Assembly (NCBI RefSeq): GCF_000496595.1
Contig: NC_022793.1
Location: forward strand, 682,001 to 746,000
From: Candidatus Liberibacter americanus str. Sao Paulo
GTDB lineage: Bacteria > Pseudomonadota > Alphaproteobacteria > Rhizobiales > Rhizobiaceae
DNA length: 64,000 bases
Direction of reading: 5' to 3'
Positions 1-10,101 of the stretch are shown here, piece by piece (within the stretch, counting starts at the first letter, position 1; each line of letters starts with the position of its first letter). The notes beneath the pieces were generated by a model. The model had not been told where the DNA came from and searched no databases. It saw nothing but the letters and a program-made list of their open reading frames with translations. Position numbers and translations under genes: made by a program.

Positions 1-1529
1 TCTATGTTATTTTCTAATTGCAATCCAAAAGAATTAAAGTTCTTGTCAAAAAATTGGCAAAATTCTGTAATGCTTTCACTTAATTCCCTTGAAGCATCTC
101 CAACAACTTTGCCAATATTATTGCTTAGCGCAACTATACGATTATTAAACTCTACGAATGTATTTTCTGTAATTGATTTAATATTATCATGAAAAGAACC
201 TTCTTTTTCCTGAAAAGAGGAATATAAATTCTGCATTGCATCATCTAATGCTTCTGTAATATATCCCTGTTTTTCTAACAATAAATCAGCCAGTTGAAAT
301 ATCTTAGAATCCAAAGATTTTATGAACTGCTGGTATTTATCATTTAATTTTGCATCTAATTTGTCAGAATTGCTCTCTAATTCTGACACATAATTATTTA
401 AACGAATTAGAAGATTATTGCCTGAATTATCAATAGACTTAGATAAAAACTTAATACGATTTCCAAAATCTTCCGTAATCATGACAGATGCAGAATCAAG
501 AACTTTTAGCAATTGATCTATCTTAGAAGAAATTATTTCTGTTGTTTCGGTTAAGGATTTATTGGTTACATCAGTTAATTTTGTTATTCGCTTATTAACA
601 ATTGAAGAAAATGATTCCGTTGCATTTGCAAGATGAATAGAAATTTCTTCACTAGTTATGGAAAGTTCTTCTTTTAGAGATTCGTGCACTTCAGATATGG
701 AACTGCGGAGCTCCATTCCATGCTCAAATATAGACTCACGCTCCTCTCTTAGTTGGTGAACCAGTTTCTGAATTCTATCTTCGTCTTTTGCATAGTTCTT
801 TTCAAGCATATCTACTTCAGAACGAACTATATTTTCTAAATCATTTGCTCGGGATATGGCACGTTCTATCCCTTCGTTCATTGTCAAAATTTCTTTACGA
901 ACTTTACTGCCAACCGATACAACTCTATCAGCAGCATATGTTTCTGGCTCCATAAGACGAAGCGCAACTTCTGCTATTGATTGAGATGCTTCATGCATAT
1001 CCCTTGCACGGCATATCATTATGAAAAATGCAAAAAACAGCAAAACAGGTATTATATTCACTGTTAGAAACAATATCATTGTTTCTGGCCTTGATATGAA
1101 TTCATAAAACGAGCTTATAGATGAATTAACATAAGATATTATCGATAATGCTAATACGGACACAATCCAGAGCATAGAAGCAATTATGGCATTACGTAGC
1201 GCCATATTTAAGGAATTTTTCCCAATATTTTGAAGTATCTGGATTACACTTCCAGCACTTAAATCATTTGCAGGTGAAAATTCTGAGGAATAACGATTAT
1301 TACTACCTTGTTTAAGGTAATTATCTTTATCATGATATTCTATATCATCATCATATATCAGATTAGAAGATTGGACTTTTTCGTTTTGAAGGTTGTTTTT
1401 CTTTTGTTCTGACATTTTATTAGACCGATAATTGTTCTTATTTTTGTGCTGTTTTAATATCAAATCGTTTTCAATATCTTTGGACGATTTATTATATGAT
1501 GTTCTATTTCTTTTATTGCTGTTCTTCAT
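1..1529 (-). CDS. large membrane-anchored coiled-coil protein, 5' part (partial)
   Basis: The minus strand is open without a stop from an ATG at 1529 to the window edge, giving at least 509 residues; the 3' end lies outside. The first 110 residues are polar and charged. Two hydrophobic segments follow at about residues 113-133 and 150-173. The rest is long, heptad-like helix rich in Glu, Lys, Ser, Asn and Ile, with no enzymatic motif. Two N-terminal membrane segments followed by a very long amphipathic helical region resemble the giant growth-pole-ring proteins (GPR/RgsE type) of Rhizobiales. That link is inferred from architecture, not from a recognised motif. It is divergent from folP across a 364-bp spacer. 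Confidence 0.75.
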   Translation of the reverse strand, partial: MKNSNKRNRTSYNKSSKDIENDLILKQHKNKNNYRSNKMSEQKKNNLQNEKVQSSNLIYDDDIEYHDKDNYLKQGSNNRYSSEFSPANDLSAGSVIQILQNIGKNSLNMALRNAIIASMLWIVSVLALSIISYVNSSISSFYEFISRPETMILFLTVNIIPVLLFFAFFIMICRARDMHEASQSIAEVALRLMEPETYAADRVVSVGSKVRKEILTMNEGIERAISRANDLENIVRSEVDMLEKNYAKDEDRIQKLVHQLREERESIFEHGMELRSSISEVHESLKEELSITSEEISIHLANATESFSSIVNKRITKLTDVTNKSLTETTEIISSKIDQLLKVLDSASVMITEDFGNRIKFLSKSIDNSGNNLLIRLNNYVSELESNSDKLDAKLNDKYQQFIKSLDSKIFQLADLLLEKQGYITEALDDAMQNLYSSFQEKEGSFHDNIKSITENTFVEFNNRIVALSNNIGKVVGDASRELSESITEFCQFFDKNFNSFGLQLENNI

Positions 1530-1893
1530 ATATACCAAGCTCTTAGACTGTAGATCATAGATATTTGAAATATTTTCTGTTTCTTAAAAAATATACAATA
1601 TAATCCTTTAATTTTTGCTGCTTATATCAACAATTAATAGAATGAAACTCCTAAAATTAACAAAAAAATGTTCCATATAGAGTGCTATTCAAAATACAAT
1701 CCTATAGAGTTATAGTAATTATGTATATAAGAATACTGGGTTATACACAGGTGCTATTGCTTTTATAGAGTGAATACATGAAAATCATTTTATTTATAAG
1801 TCAGCATATGAAATTTATTTTTAAATGAAACACTCATAATACAATATATTTAATTAAATTATAATTAGATATTATTAGGGAAACCTGTTTAAT
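1530..1893. other. divergent intergenic spacer
   Basis: AT-rich spacer between the divergent coiled-coil gene and folP. It must hold promoters for both directions, but I cannot point to a convincing -35/-10 pair. No coding potential is seen. Confidence 0.5.
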
Positions 1894-2772
1894 ATGGAAA
1901 AAGATTTTTATCGTATTTGGAAAACTGCCCATAATCGCAGCATAAATATAGATTATAAACCACTTATTATGGCAATTATTAATGTTACTCCAAATTCATT
2001 CTCTGATGGAGGGGATTATTTAATTGCTGAAAAAGCTATTTCCCATTCTATCAATTGTTTAGAAGAGGGGGCTGATATTATTGATATTGGAGGAGAATCT
2101 ACAAATCCTAATGCTGTGCCAATAAGCGCAAAAGAAGAGCAGGCTCGTATTATCCCTGTTATAGAAGAATTATCTAATATTACAGATGCTATTATTTCAG
2201 TTGATACATATAGATCTGAAACGGCTAAATTAGCCATTAGAGCAGGAGCACATATTATTAATGATGTATTTGGATTGCAACATGATAAAAATATGGCCGC
2301 AACAATTGCAAAATATGGAGCTGGTGTTTGTATTATGCATACGGGGCGTAATCGCACAAAGCTTTGCGAAGTTTTTGAAGATCAATTTTATTTTTTAAAA
2401 AAATCTTTAGAAATTGCTTTTCGTGAAGGTATAAATCGTGATTGTATAGTTCTTGATCCAGGTTTTGGATTTTCAAAAAATACTAAAGAAAACCTTTCCA
2501 TAATAGCAGATTTTTCAAAATTTAATCAGCTTGATTTCCCAATATTAGTTGGTGTCTCAAGAAAAAGATTTTTAGGGAAAATAACAGGAAGGAATAGATC
2601 CTTAGATCGAGATTGCAGCACTGCTGTGGCAAATTGCCTATTGAGAGTTGCTGGAGCAAATATTTTTAGAGTGCATAACGTGAAAATCAATATAGATGCT
2701 TTGCGTCTAACTGATGCTGTTATACAGTCTAAAAGTATTTATACACACGATAGTTTAGGTGATAAGGAATGA
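1894..2772 (+). CDS. folP: dihydropteroate synthase
   Basis: Condenses 6-hydroxymethyl-dihydropterin pyrophosphate with p-aminobenzoate to give dihydropteroate, in the cytosol. The TIM-barrel signatures are present in order: NVTPNSFSDGG (residues 30-40), DIGGEST (65-71), VDTYR (104-108), IND (123-125), DPGFGFSK (189-196) and GVSRKRF (221-227). At 292 residues it has normal family length. It heads a folP-folB-folK cluster; folB begins 5 bp after its stop, so the three are probably co-transcribed. The start is ATG with only a weak upstream ribosome site. Identification is firm. Confidence 0.97.
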   Translation: MEKDFYRIWKTAHNRSINIDYKPLIMAIINVTPNSFSDGGDYLIAEKAISHSINCLEEGADIIDIGGESTNPNAVPISAKEEQARIIPVIEELSNITDAIISVDTYRSETAKLAIRAGAHIINDVFGLQHDKNMAATIAKYGAGVCIMHTGRNRTKLCEVFEDQFYFLKKSLEIAFREGINRDCIVLDPGFGFSKNTKENLSIIADFSKFNQLDFPILVGVSRKRFLGKITGRNRSLDRDCSTAVANCLLRVAGANIFRVHNVKINIDALRLTDAVIQSKSIYTHDSLGDKE

Positions 2773-2777
2773 GTTAA

Positions 2778-3146
2778 GTGTCGAAAAATTATATAATATT
2801 TTTAAAAAATTGTGCCTTTTTCTCTAATCATGGTGTTTATAAAGAAGAAGAAATTAAAGGACAGCGTTTTTTTGTTGATATAGAAATGGAGATTATAAAA
2901 GATTCTGTCTTAGAGAGTGATAGTTTAGAAAGTACAATCGACTATAGTGATGTTTTTGCTATAACGGAAAAAGTTATTATGGGTACAAGACATAATCTTA
3001 TCGAGTCTCTTGCTTCTAGTATTGCAAAAAAATTGCTTAAAGAATTTAAAAGAATAGTACGTGTTGTTGTTACTGTAAGAAAACCCAGCGCATCGATTAA
3101 AGGTATACTTGATTATGTGGAAACCAGAGTTGAGTATACCGATTAG
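2778..3146 (+). CDS. folB: dihydroneopterin aldolase
   Basis: Converts 7,8-dihydroneopterin to 6-hydroxymethyl-dihydropterin and glycolaldehyde. The 122-residue protein has the FolB T-fold pattern: an N-terminal FLKNCAFFSNHGVYKEE segment, YSDVF near residue 57, and a conserved ESLASSIA helix with the catalytic Glu in the middle. The start is GTG at 2778, supported by an AAGGA ribosome site that overlaps the end of folP. The 3' end overlaps the folK start, so the operon is tightly packed. Family length is normal. Confidence 0.94.
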   Translation: MSKNYIIFLKNCAFFSNHGVYKEEEIKGQRFFVDIEMEIIKDSVLESDSLESTIDYSDVFAITEKVIMGTRHNLIESLASSIAKKLLKEFKRIVRVVVTVRKPSASIKGILDYVETRVEYTD

Positions 3147-3660
3147 GCAAGATCATGATATTGTCGCAATTGGAATAGGAAGCAACATTGGCAATAAAAA
3201 ACAATATATTGTTCAAGCTTTAAGATTAATTAATGATCATAAGGATTGTGAAATATTATCTGTATCACGTCTATATCAAACGCCTCCTTGGGGTAAAAAA
3301 GATCAGGATCTTTTTTTGAATGCTGCGGCTCTTATTAAAACACAAATTATGCCTAACGAATTTTTGGATATTTTATTGTCTATTGAAAATAATTTAAATA
3401 GAAAACGTGACCAATTATGGGGGGCTCGCACAATTGATCTTGATATTCTTTTATTCGGTAATCTTGAATGTATAACAGATCGATTAACAATACCTCATCC
3501 ATATATTACCAAAAGAGGTTTTGTAATAGTGCCATTAGCAGATATCGCTCCTCACATAGTAATTAATGGTTTATTTGTGAAAGAATGGCTTTTTAGAATC
3601 GATACTTCGAATATTAATGTTATTAATGATAATTATGATTGGTGGCTTAATTTTGATTAA
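3115..3660 (+). CDS. folK: 2-amino-4-hydroxy-6-hydroxymethyldihydropteridine pyrophosphokinase
   Basis: Transfers pyrophosphate from ATP to 6-hydroxymethyl-dihydropterin, supplying the FolP substrate. HPPK motifs are clear: GIGSNIG near the N-terminus, SRLYQTPPWG, and the signature RTIDLDILLFG, whose two Asp bind Mg-ATP. I chose ATG 3115; an in-frame TTG at 3109 is possible because an AGG lies 5 nt upstream of it. Either start overlaps folB by about 30 nt. The roughly 20 residues before the core fold are longer than usual, so a shorter start is not excluded. Confidence 0.94.
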   Translation: MWKPELSIPIRQDHDIVAIGIGSNIGNKKQYIVQALRLINDHKDCEILSVSRLYQTPPWGKKDQDLFLNAAALIKTQIMPNEFLDILLSIENNLNRKRDQLWGARTIDLDILLFGNLECITDRLTIPHPYITKRGFVIVPLADIAPHIVINGLFVKEWLFRIDTSNINVINDNYDWWLNFD

Positions 3661-4583
3661 TAGAACGATTTTGAGATAACATTTACTTTTGATTATATAT
3701 AATATATTTTTGTTCAAACTAAATCTAAGAATTTTATTTAAATTGTTTTTACAAATGCTCTTGGTAGCAATATCAATTATGCTATTTATATATATATCTT
3801 AAAAACAAGAGATATAAAGATATAATATATGAAAATTTTGCAGCATAATTAGTTTATAATATCATGAATTATATAATATGCACTGATAAGGATTTAATCA
3901 CTAATCATAATTAAAAATATAAAAATAAGATGCAATCATCAGTACTAACAAACATATTTATATTAATAATATTTTATATATTCAAATTCTTTTTCCTGTT
4001 TCTATTTCGTCTACTTTTTTTTATTCTTTTATATAATTATTTTTGTACATTTTAAATGTTGATGCTTTATATTTCTTATATTTTTTATGATTTATAAAGT
4101 GTTTATCTTCTTCAAATAAAGCTACAACCGAATAAAAATACTGATGAGCATATCCAAGGAATTTAATACATCTTTTTAACGTCTATAATATTCATTATTA
4201 TATATTACAGATAGAATGATTGATTAATAGAGCTGTATTTTTGTTAAAAATAACCTATTATTTGAGCTAATAATTTAATTGTCATTTAATTAAGTTTTAT
4301 TCAATTATCTAATAAATTGTAAGTTATGAATTATAAATTGTAAAAAGTAGATGAAATAGGTATTTATTGATTTAAAATTCTTGAGGGCTTAAAAGGGAAA
4401 AAAGATGTATAATCCAGTTACGTTTTTTGTATTTTTTTTGTTATAGACAGAGATAAAATATTAATCTTATTTCTTTTTTAAAAATTGTATTTTTCCACAA
4501 TAAAATTTTTGATTGTTTTTTGATATTATTGGAAAAAATATAATTTTATAATATGTTAATTTTTTAATTGTTTTTTCAATTAA
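3661..4583. other. long AT-rich non-coding stretch
   Basis: About 0.9 kb between folK and rlpA, with stops in all frames and long A/T runs. I see no gene, RNA or recognisable gene remnant. The rlpA promoter should lie in its last 200 bp. Confidence 0.5.
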
Positions 4584-4595
4584 GTGGAGTTTTTT

Positions 4596-5456
4596 TTGGA
4601 TAAGTCATATTTTCTACATTTGCTAAAAATAGTTTTAATTTTTATTTCTGTTCTAAGTATTAATTCTTGTTTTGTCATGACTAATAGAAACTTAGTTAAT
4701 CAGGATAATGAATATTTTCCAGAAAGTAGATATGGCGTAAGTGCTAGCGAACGTGTTGTTTTTGGTAAAGCTGTTCCCAAAGGGGGAGGCTATTATGTTT
4801 TAGGGAAACCTTATCAAATTAAAGGTAGGCATTATATCCCTAGGGAATATATTTCATATGCTGTAATTGGAACTGCTTCTTGGTATGGTTCTGCATTTCA
4901 CGGGCGTTTAACTGCTAATGGTGAGATTTATGATACAGAATCTCTTACTGCTGCTCATCCGACGCTTCCTTTACCAAGTTATGTACGTGTAACCAATTTA
5001 GAAAATGGTTTATCTATTGTCGTTCGTGTAAATGATCGTGGGCCGTATCACGATGATCGTCTTATAGATCTTTCCAATGCGGCTGCAAGAATTCTTATGA
5101 TCGAAAATAGAGGCGTTGTAAAGGTACACGCTCATTATCTTGGAATGGCGATGTTAGGTGGAAATGATCGTCAATACCTATTATCCTCACTCAAATTGCA
5201 TAGCAAGCCAATTTTATTGCCTGTAGGATGCGAATATAAAGAGAAAGTTGTTAGGATTCCATATCTTTTAACAACCAGTCACATCGTATCATTGACTGAT
5301 TGTAGTGATAGAAATTTACAAAATCAGCTTCTTTCTTCAAATAAACGAAAAAATTATAGTGTTATTCCAACTCCTATAATACATTCTAAATATTTGAATA
5401 AAAAACAAAGGAAAATATATATTCCTGTACATTTAAAGAAATACTATAAAAATTAA
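4596..5456 (+). CDS. rlpA: RlpA-like septal lipoprotein (lytic transglycosylase family)
   Basis: RlpA proteins are outer-membrane lipoproteins that cleave denuded glycan strands at the septum. A hydrophobic N-terminal segment ends in a Cys (SINSC), consistent with a lipoprotein signal, although Asn at -2 is unusual. The double-psi beta-barrel core runs from about residue 85 to 170, with GTASWYG, the FHGRLTANGE stretch, an AAHPTLPLPS loop and VRVNDRGPY, which carries the Asp-Arg-Gly triad. There is no C-terminal SPOR domain; the last 100 residues are basic and unrecognised. The TTG start at 4596 is favoured by GTGGAG 6 nt upstream; GTG 4584 is the alternative. It fits the division theme of ftsQAZ elsewhere in the window. 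Confidence 0.85.
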   Translation: MDKSYFLHLLKIVLIFISVLSINSCFVMTNRNLVNQDNEYFPESRYGVSASERVVFGKAVPKGGGYYVLGKPYQIKGRHYIPREYISYAVIGTASWYGSAFHGRLTANGEIYDTESLTAAHPTLPLPSYVRVTNLENGLSIVVRVNDRGPYHDDRLIDLSNAAARILMIENRGVVKVHAHYLGMAMLGGNDRQYLLSSLKLHSKPILLPVGCEYKEKVVRIPYLLTTSHIVSLTDCSDRNLQNQLLSSNKRKNYSVIPTPIIHSKYLNKKQRKIYIPVHLKKYYKN

Positions 5457-5828
5457 CTAATTTATAAATACCAAAATCGTTTTTATTATGTGCTATTATA
5501 AATATTAAGAATAACAAGCATAATATTATATAACTACTGAAAATCTATTGACCTCATCATTTTATAATATTTAATCGTACATATATGAACAAAACATAAA
5601 ATGATAATTGATAAAAATTATGCAAAATAAAATATTTTATTTTAATACATATATATTATTATATGTAATTATTAATTTCTAGATATATAGAATTTATTCA
5701 TCGATACTATAAAACTATACTATGAAAAGTATCAGTTTTATTGTATCAAATCAATAATCATTTTTTTATTATAAGAAAGTATATATATAATCTTGCTTAA
5801 ATTATAATCATAGCACAATAAATTATAA
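5457..5828. other. AT-rich spacer
   Basis: Spacer between the convergent rlpA and NYN-domain genes. No coding potential or strong hairpin terminator is seen. Confidence 0.45.
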
Positions 5829-6422
5829 TTATACCATGTTATTTATTATATCATCAGGAAGCAACTGTTCTGCAGTAGGGTCATCCTCAACGGAATCTCG
5901 TTGAATCTCGTTCTTTAAATAAGCAAGATCTATAAAATTATCTGCTTGGCGACGTAGCTGATCAGAAACCATAGGAGGATTTGATAGAACTGTTGAAACA
6001 ATAGTAATCTTCTTAGATCTTCTTTGAAGAGCTTCTACCAATGTTGTAAAATCGCCATCCCCTGAAAATATTACAAGACTATCAACTCCCTGAGATTGTT
6101 CAAAAGCATCAACTGCTAATTCAATTTCCATACTTGTTTTAATTTTTTTTCGTCCTGTAGAATCCGTAAATTCTTTTGCATTTTTTGCGACGACTTTGAA
6201 CCCGTTATAGTGCAACCAATCAAGCAAAGGATGTAAAGGCGAATATTGTTGTTCTGCATCTCCAACAATAACAGTATAATAATATGCTCTCCATACATTA
6301 GCACGTGATTTAAATGCTTTTAGAAGCTTGCGATAATCAATATCAAATCCCAATGCTTTAGAAGCGGCATAAAGATTTGCTCCATCAATAAAAAGAACAA
6401 TTTTTTCATTAGAATCAAACAT
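5829..6422 (-). CDS. NYN-domain (LabA/DUF88-type) putative ribonuclease
   Basis: The 197-residue cytosolic protein has a PIN-like NYN fold. LFIDGANLY (residues 10-18) supplies the first Asp (13) and Asn (16). A conserved acidic helix holds D105, and SGDGDF (120-125) supplies the remaining metal-binding Asp. Members of this family are RNA endonucleases or RNA-processing factors; the substrate here is unknown. The gene diverges from rpoZ with a 290-bp gap, a placement I recall for Rhizobiales. The last 25 residues are acidic and low in complexity. The fold assignment is firm; the function is inferred from the family. Confidence 0.88.
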   Translation of the reverse strand: MFDSNEKIVLFIDGANLYAASKALGFDIDYRKLLKAFKSRANVWRAYYYTVIVGDAEQQYSPLHPLLDWLHYNGFKVVAKNAKEFTDSTGRKKIKTSMEIELAVDAFEQSQGVDSLVIFSGDGDFTTLVEALQRRSKKITIVSTVLSNPPMVSDQLRRQADNFIDLAYLKNEIQRDSVEDDPTAEQLLPDDIINNMV

Positions 6423-6712
6423 TTTTAATTACTACCTATTTTAACTTAAATTATATTATATACTTTTTAAACTTTATATTTGGCAATTATAAACGATGAA
6501 ATATATATTTTATGATATACAATTGCTATTTATAATTTATTCATCTCTCCTTAAACGAGTGTATCTGCAACCTGTTTATTAAAAATATTCTAGAAGTGCA
6601 AGAGATATGAGACAAAGTTTGCCATTAAGAACTTGAAATTATCATTATTTTATTGTATTTATATGGTTATTATGTGTTTTAATTTTTACTTTTTAAATGT
6701 TTTGGAGTTTTC

Positions 6713-7099
6713 ATGTCTCGTGTTACGGTAGAAGATTGTATTGATAAAGTTGAAAATAGATTTGATCTCGTTCTTCTTGCTAGTCATCGTGCTCGTAATA
6801 TATCACAAGGGGCTCGTCCAACTATTACATCTGGGAATGATAAAAATACAGTTTTATCATTGCGGGAGATCGCAGATGGTAACTTATCCCCAGATGATCT
6901 TGAAGAAGACTTCATCCATTCTCTTCAAAAACACGTTGAGGTTGATGAGCCTGATTCTGAAATAAATCACTCCTCAGATCATGATTATTATAATGATTTC
7001 TCTGAACAAAAACAGGTTGCTTTTAGACAGATGTCAGAAAGAGATCTCTTAGATGGTATGGCTGGGATAGTTCCTCCAGATAAAAGAGATGATTCTTGA
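6713..7099 (+). CDS. rpoZ: RNA polymerase omega subunit
   Basis: The omega subunit helps assemble the beta' subunit of RNA polymerase. The N-terminal 60 residues match omega: a V-E-D-C-I-D-K start, [15 protein letters not shown], then a conserved V-L-S-L-R-E-I helix. The 128-residue length and acidic C-terminal tail are typical of Rhizobiales omega. The ATG is preceded by GGAG at 6 nt. In most Rhizobiales a relA/spoT-type gene follows rpoZ; here a 400-bp non-coding stretch and a convergent phosphofructokinase gene follow instead. Confidence 0.95.
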   Translation: MSRVTVEDCIDKVENRFDLVLLASHRARNISQGARPTITSGNDKNTVLSLREIADGNLSPDDLEEDFIHSLQKHVEVDEPDSEINHSSDHDYYNDFSEQKQVAFRQMSERDLLDGMAGIVPPDKRDDS

Positions 7100-7498
7100 T
7101 TACTATTAAAAAGTAAAAATATTTTTTTTATTATTATGCTTTTTTAGATGCTTGTAGTGGTATTTTTAGTTGATTAATATATTTATTATATTGTTTATAT
7201 TATAAAATATAAATTATAGATTATTAATAATATATAATAGATTAATGTGTTGGATTTATGATTAATCAAATATAGTAGGATAGATTATAGCTATGTATAA
7301 GAGATAGTACTTATTAATTTGCTAATTGTTTTTTTGAATCGACTTATCTAAATATCAAAATGCATTTTATGAGATAACAACCATATATTTATAATCCATC
7401 ATTCATTTTTAAAATTGAATTTTTGCACTTATAACAATTAAGATATTGTAAAATAATAGAATTATAGATTAAGATTGAAATTGAATCATTTCATATTA
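7100..7498. other. AT-rich spacer downstream of rpoZ
   Basis: Non-coding stretch between the convergent rpoZ and pfp. No relA remnant could be recognised by eye. Confidence 0.45.
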
Positions 7499-8701
7499 TT
7501 ATATTTTTTGACCTGTATGTTGTAATATATCGGCAAACCACGGTTTCTTTATATCAAATTTTTTCCCGCCTTTAATGTCTTCGAATTTAATGACCTTTAA
7601 AATATTATTTTCTCTTTCGTCTTCTCCGATAACACCTGACATGCCATCTATTGCGCTATCAACTGCCAGATAAGACATCTTTTTTATCAAAACTAAATCT
7701 TCCTCTTCAGAGGGGGCAGAACGAGCGAAATATCCTGATTTTTGTACAATAGATCTTTCTGCTTTTATGTAACTAGAAAATTTATCGGCAAACCAAGAAC
7801 CTACATTTATTTTATCAAGCATAATGTTATTGAAGGGATCCCTTTGAATATTATTGCCAGATGATTCGCGATCCTTGATAATAGCATCATGACAAGCTCC
7901 TTCGGAAACAAAAATAGCAACAGATCCTTTATCTTGCATAATTTTTTTAAGTCTTTCAGACTCTCTTTCGAAATCAAATAACATTTCCGGTAAATAGATA
8001 CCATCTATTCCTTTAAAGTCAGATGAAAACATAAATCCGTCAACATATTCTCTATTGCTAATCATTTCTAAATAATATTTTGCAGCACATGCTGTCAGCC
8101 AACCACAATTTCTCCCCATAACTTCATGGATAATTAGACTGTTAGGTGTTGCACTACGCTCATTAGAAATATTATCGAAAAAATTTGCGGTCATTTTAGC
8201 AGCCGTTAATGCTCCTAAAGATTGATTTATAGGAATAATATCATTGTCTATAGTTTTAGGTAATCCAACTATGGTAAGATGGTGGTTTTTTTTCCTTAAA
8301 TAGCTTAGAAGATCTGCAGCTGTAGTATTCGTATCATCTCCTCCTATCGTATGTAGAATACTTATACCATCTTTTATGATATGACGTGCTGCTACTTCTA
8401 AAGGGCTTTCATCTTTGTGTATTAAATTGCGTTTAATACAATCTTCAATATTGGTTAGTTTTATACGACTATTTCCTATAGGTGATCCGCCATAATTAAT
8501 CAATTTTTCTGCATTTTGACGCATATTTGAAGATATTTCAATCTTGTCGTCTAAAAGCAATCCTTCATATCCTGAACGATAAGCAATTAAGTCCGCTTTG
8601 GGAAGAATTTCGTTATATCTACTAATGAGCATTCCAATGACTGAAGACAGACATGGAGCAATACCGCCTGACGTTAAAAAAGCAACTTTTCCTGCTACCA
8701 T
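7499..8701 (-). CDS. pfp: pyrophosphate-type 6-phosphofructokinase
   Basis: Interconverts fructose-6-phosphate and fructose-1,6-bisphosphate. Two positions mark the pyrophosphate rather than the ATP type: GGDD (residues 120-123), where ATP enzymes have GGDGS, and PKTIDND (148-154), where ATP enzymes have Gly in place of Lys. The substrate motif MGRNCGW (195-201) is also present. At 400 residues it matches the mid-length PPi-PFK group of alphaproteobacteria. A reversible, ATP-sparing enzyme would suit a host-dependent bacterium. Start ATG at 8701. The donor assignment rests on these motifs only. Confidence 0.9.
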   Translation of the reverse strand: MVAGKVAFLTSGGIAPCLSSVIGMLISRYNEILPKADLIAYRSGYEGLLLDDKIEISSNMRQNAEKLINYGGSPIGNSRIKLTNIEDCIKRNLIHKDESPLEVAARHIIKDGISILHTIGGDDTNTTAADLLSYLRKKNHHLTIVGLPKTIDNDIIPINQSLGALTAAKMTANFFDNISNERSATPNSLIIHEVMGRNCGWLTACAAKYYLEMISNREYVDGFMFSSDFKGIDGIYLPEMLFDFERESERLKKIMQDKGSVAIFVSEGACHDAIIKDRESSGNNIQRDPFNNIMLDKINVGSWFADKFSSYIKAERSIVQKSGYFARSAPSEEEDLVLIKKMSYLAVDSAIDGMSGVIGEDERENNILKVIKFEDIKGGKKFDIKKPWFADILQHTGQKI

Positions 8702-8953
8702 AAGTTTTCCTAAAGCATTGATAAATATCGGTTAAAAAGAATAATATTTATTAATAGCGATCTAACAAATACGGTACTTAATTTATAACCATTATAAAAA
8801 TAACTCAAGACTTAAAGAAATGTTTAATTACTTTATATGGTAAAAGATTTTTTTTTAGATATCATCTATAAATATTTTTCTGTTTATTATAATTTTATTT
8901 TCATATTATATAGGTTTAAATGTTTTCTTTAGTAGTTTTAATAATATCTTTTA

Positions 8954-9508
8954 TTAAAGATTTTTTAATTCTTTATTTAAATTTTGCAGTTTTAATTTAA
9001 GTTTATTTAGTTTATTTGATAGATTTTCAGCCTGTTTTCTGGCTTTATCAGCTTTACTTTTAGCTTCTTTTTCATCTTTTTCATTTTTTTCAGCTGCCTC
9101 TATTTTATCTTTAAGTAATATCCCAGTGTTAATAGTTTCTGACTTAGATTTTTTTACTTCAGATTCTTCACTGTTTTTAACTTCTATAATTTTTTGTAAA
9201 ATATCCTGTTGATATAGATCACTAGTATTTTCTTTTTTTATTTTCGTATCTTTGTTCGTAACTTCTTTTTCGGCTATTGCAGCAATCTCAGCTTCTTTAT
9301 TTTTAATTTTAATGTCTTTTTTTATTTCTTCAATTTTTGAAGTAATTGCTATAATTTCTTTTTCAATCTTTTGTTTATTTTTTGATGATCGTTCTTTATT
9401 TTTATATTGGGTTGATAAATTTATAGTTTGTATTGATGATGACTGACAGTCATCTAATATAAAAGTTGATAAAATCACAGATGCCAGTATAGCTTTTTTA
9501 ATATACAT
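8954..9508 (-). CDS. Lys/Glu-rich coiled-coil exported protein, unknown function
   Basis: The 184-residue protein starts with a short hydrophobic segment (residues 5-18), followed by DDC at 19-21. This looks like a Sec signal and possibly a lipoprotein, but the residues before the Cys do not fit a good lipobox. From residue 35 to the end it is almost entirely Lys, Glu, Ile, Asn and Ala with heptad spacing, so a long coiled coil is expected. No enzymatic motif is seen. The ATG is preceded by GGAA. Small exported helical proteins of this kind are candidate envelope or effector proteins in Liberibacter; that is speculation here. Confidence 0.65.
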   Translation of the reverse strand: MYIKKAILASVILSTFILDDCQSSSIQTINLSTQYKNKERSSKNKQKIEKEIIAITSKIEEIKKDIKIKNKEAEIAAIAEKEVTNKDTKIKKENTSDLYQQDILQKIIEVKNSEESEVKKSKSETINTGILLKDKIEAAEKNEKDEKEAKSKADKARKQAENLSNKLNKLKLKLQNLNKELKNL

Positions 9509-10101
9509 TATTTGTTATTCCATTAATATAAAATTTACATCTATTTTAAGTAATAATATGTCCTGTGGCGCCTTACAATTACTCATTAATTACTAATAAA
9601 CAATTGTTAATTTGAATAGTATATCTGATAATTATCAGGTATTTTTTTATAATTAATCTATTAGAGAATTATTTTAGGCTTAGTTTTAATATTTTTTATT
9701 TTATTTTCATAACTTATATTTAAGTAAATTTAAAATTGTTAAAGATCACAACTTATTCAATTTATTACTAGTTAATATATTTGACTTAATTATTAAATCT
9801 AAACTAGAAAAGGCAAAAAATAGAGTTTTATAAAAATGGATTTTGAATTTTTAGATTTAATGTTGCTTATATTATTCGATGATATACTTTTTGTTATCCT
9901 AACGTTTTTTTATAAGTTTAGAAAAAGATATTTTATTTAAAATATCTTTTTCTATATTATTGCATTTTATATTTTATTTTTATATTATTTGAAGTCTAAA
10001 TTATTTGCTTCATACTATATACATATGATATAAGTGTATATCGATAATATTGTTTACAATATATACATAAATTAAATTAACTCATAAAATTAACTTCCAC
10101 T
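9509..10101. other. AT-rich spacer containing a long hairpin
   Basis: Non-coding stretch between two minus-strand exported-protein genes. Apart from the 9919-9954 inverted repeat, nothing is recognised. Confidence 0.45.
9919..9954. repeat. perfect 16-bp inverted repeat (hairpin)
   Basis: The arms at 9919-9934 (beginning TAGAAAAAGATA) and 9939-9954 are perfect complements around a 4-nt ATTT loop. On either strand this would form a strong stem. No U-run follows directly, so a canonical intrinsic terminator is doubtful. It lies 148 bp downstream of the repeat-containing lipoprotein gene. Confidence 0.6.
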
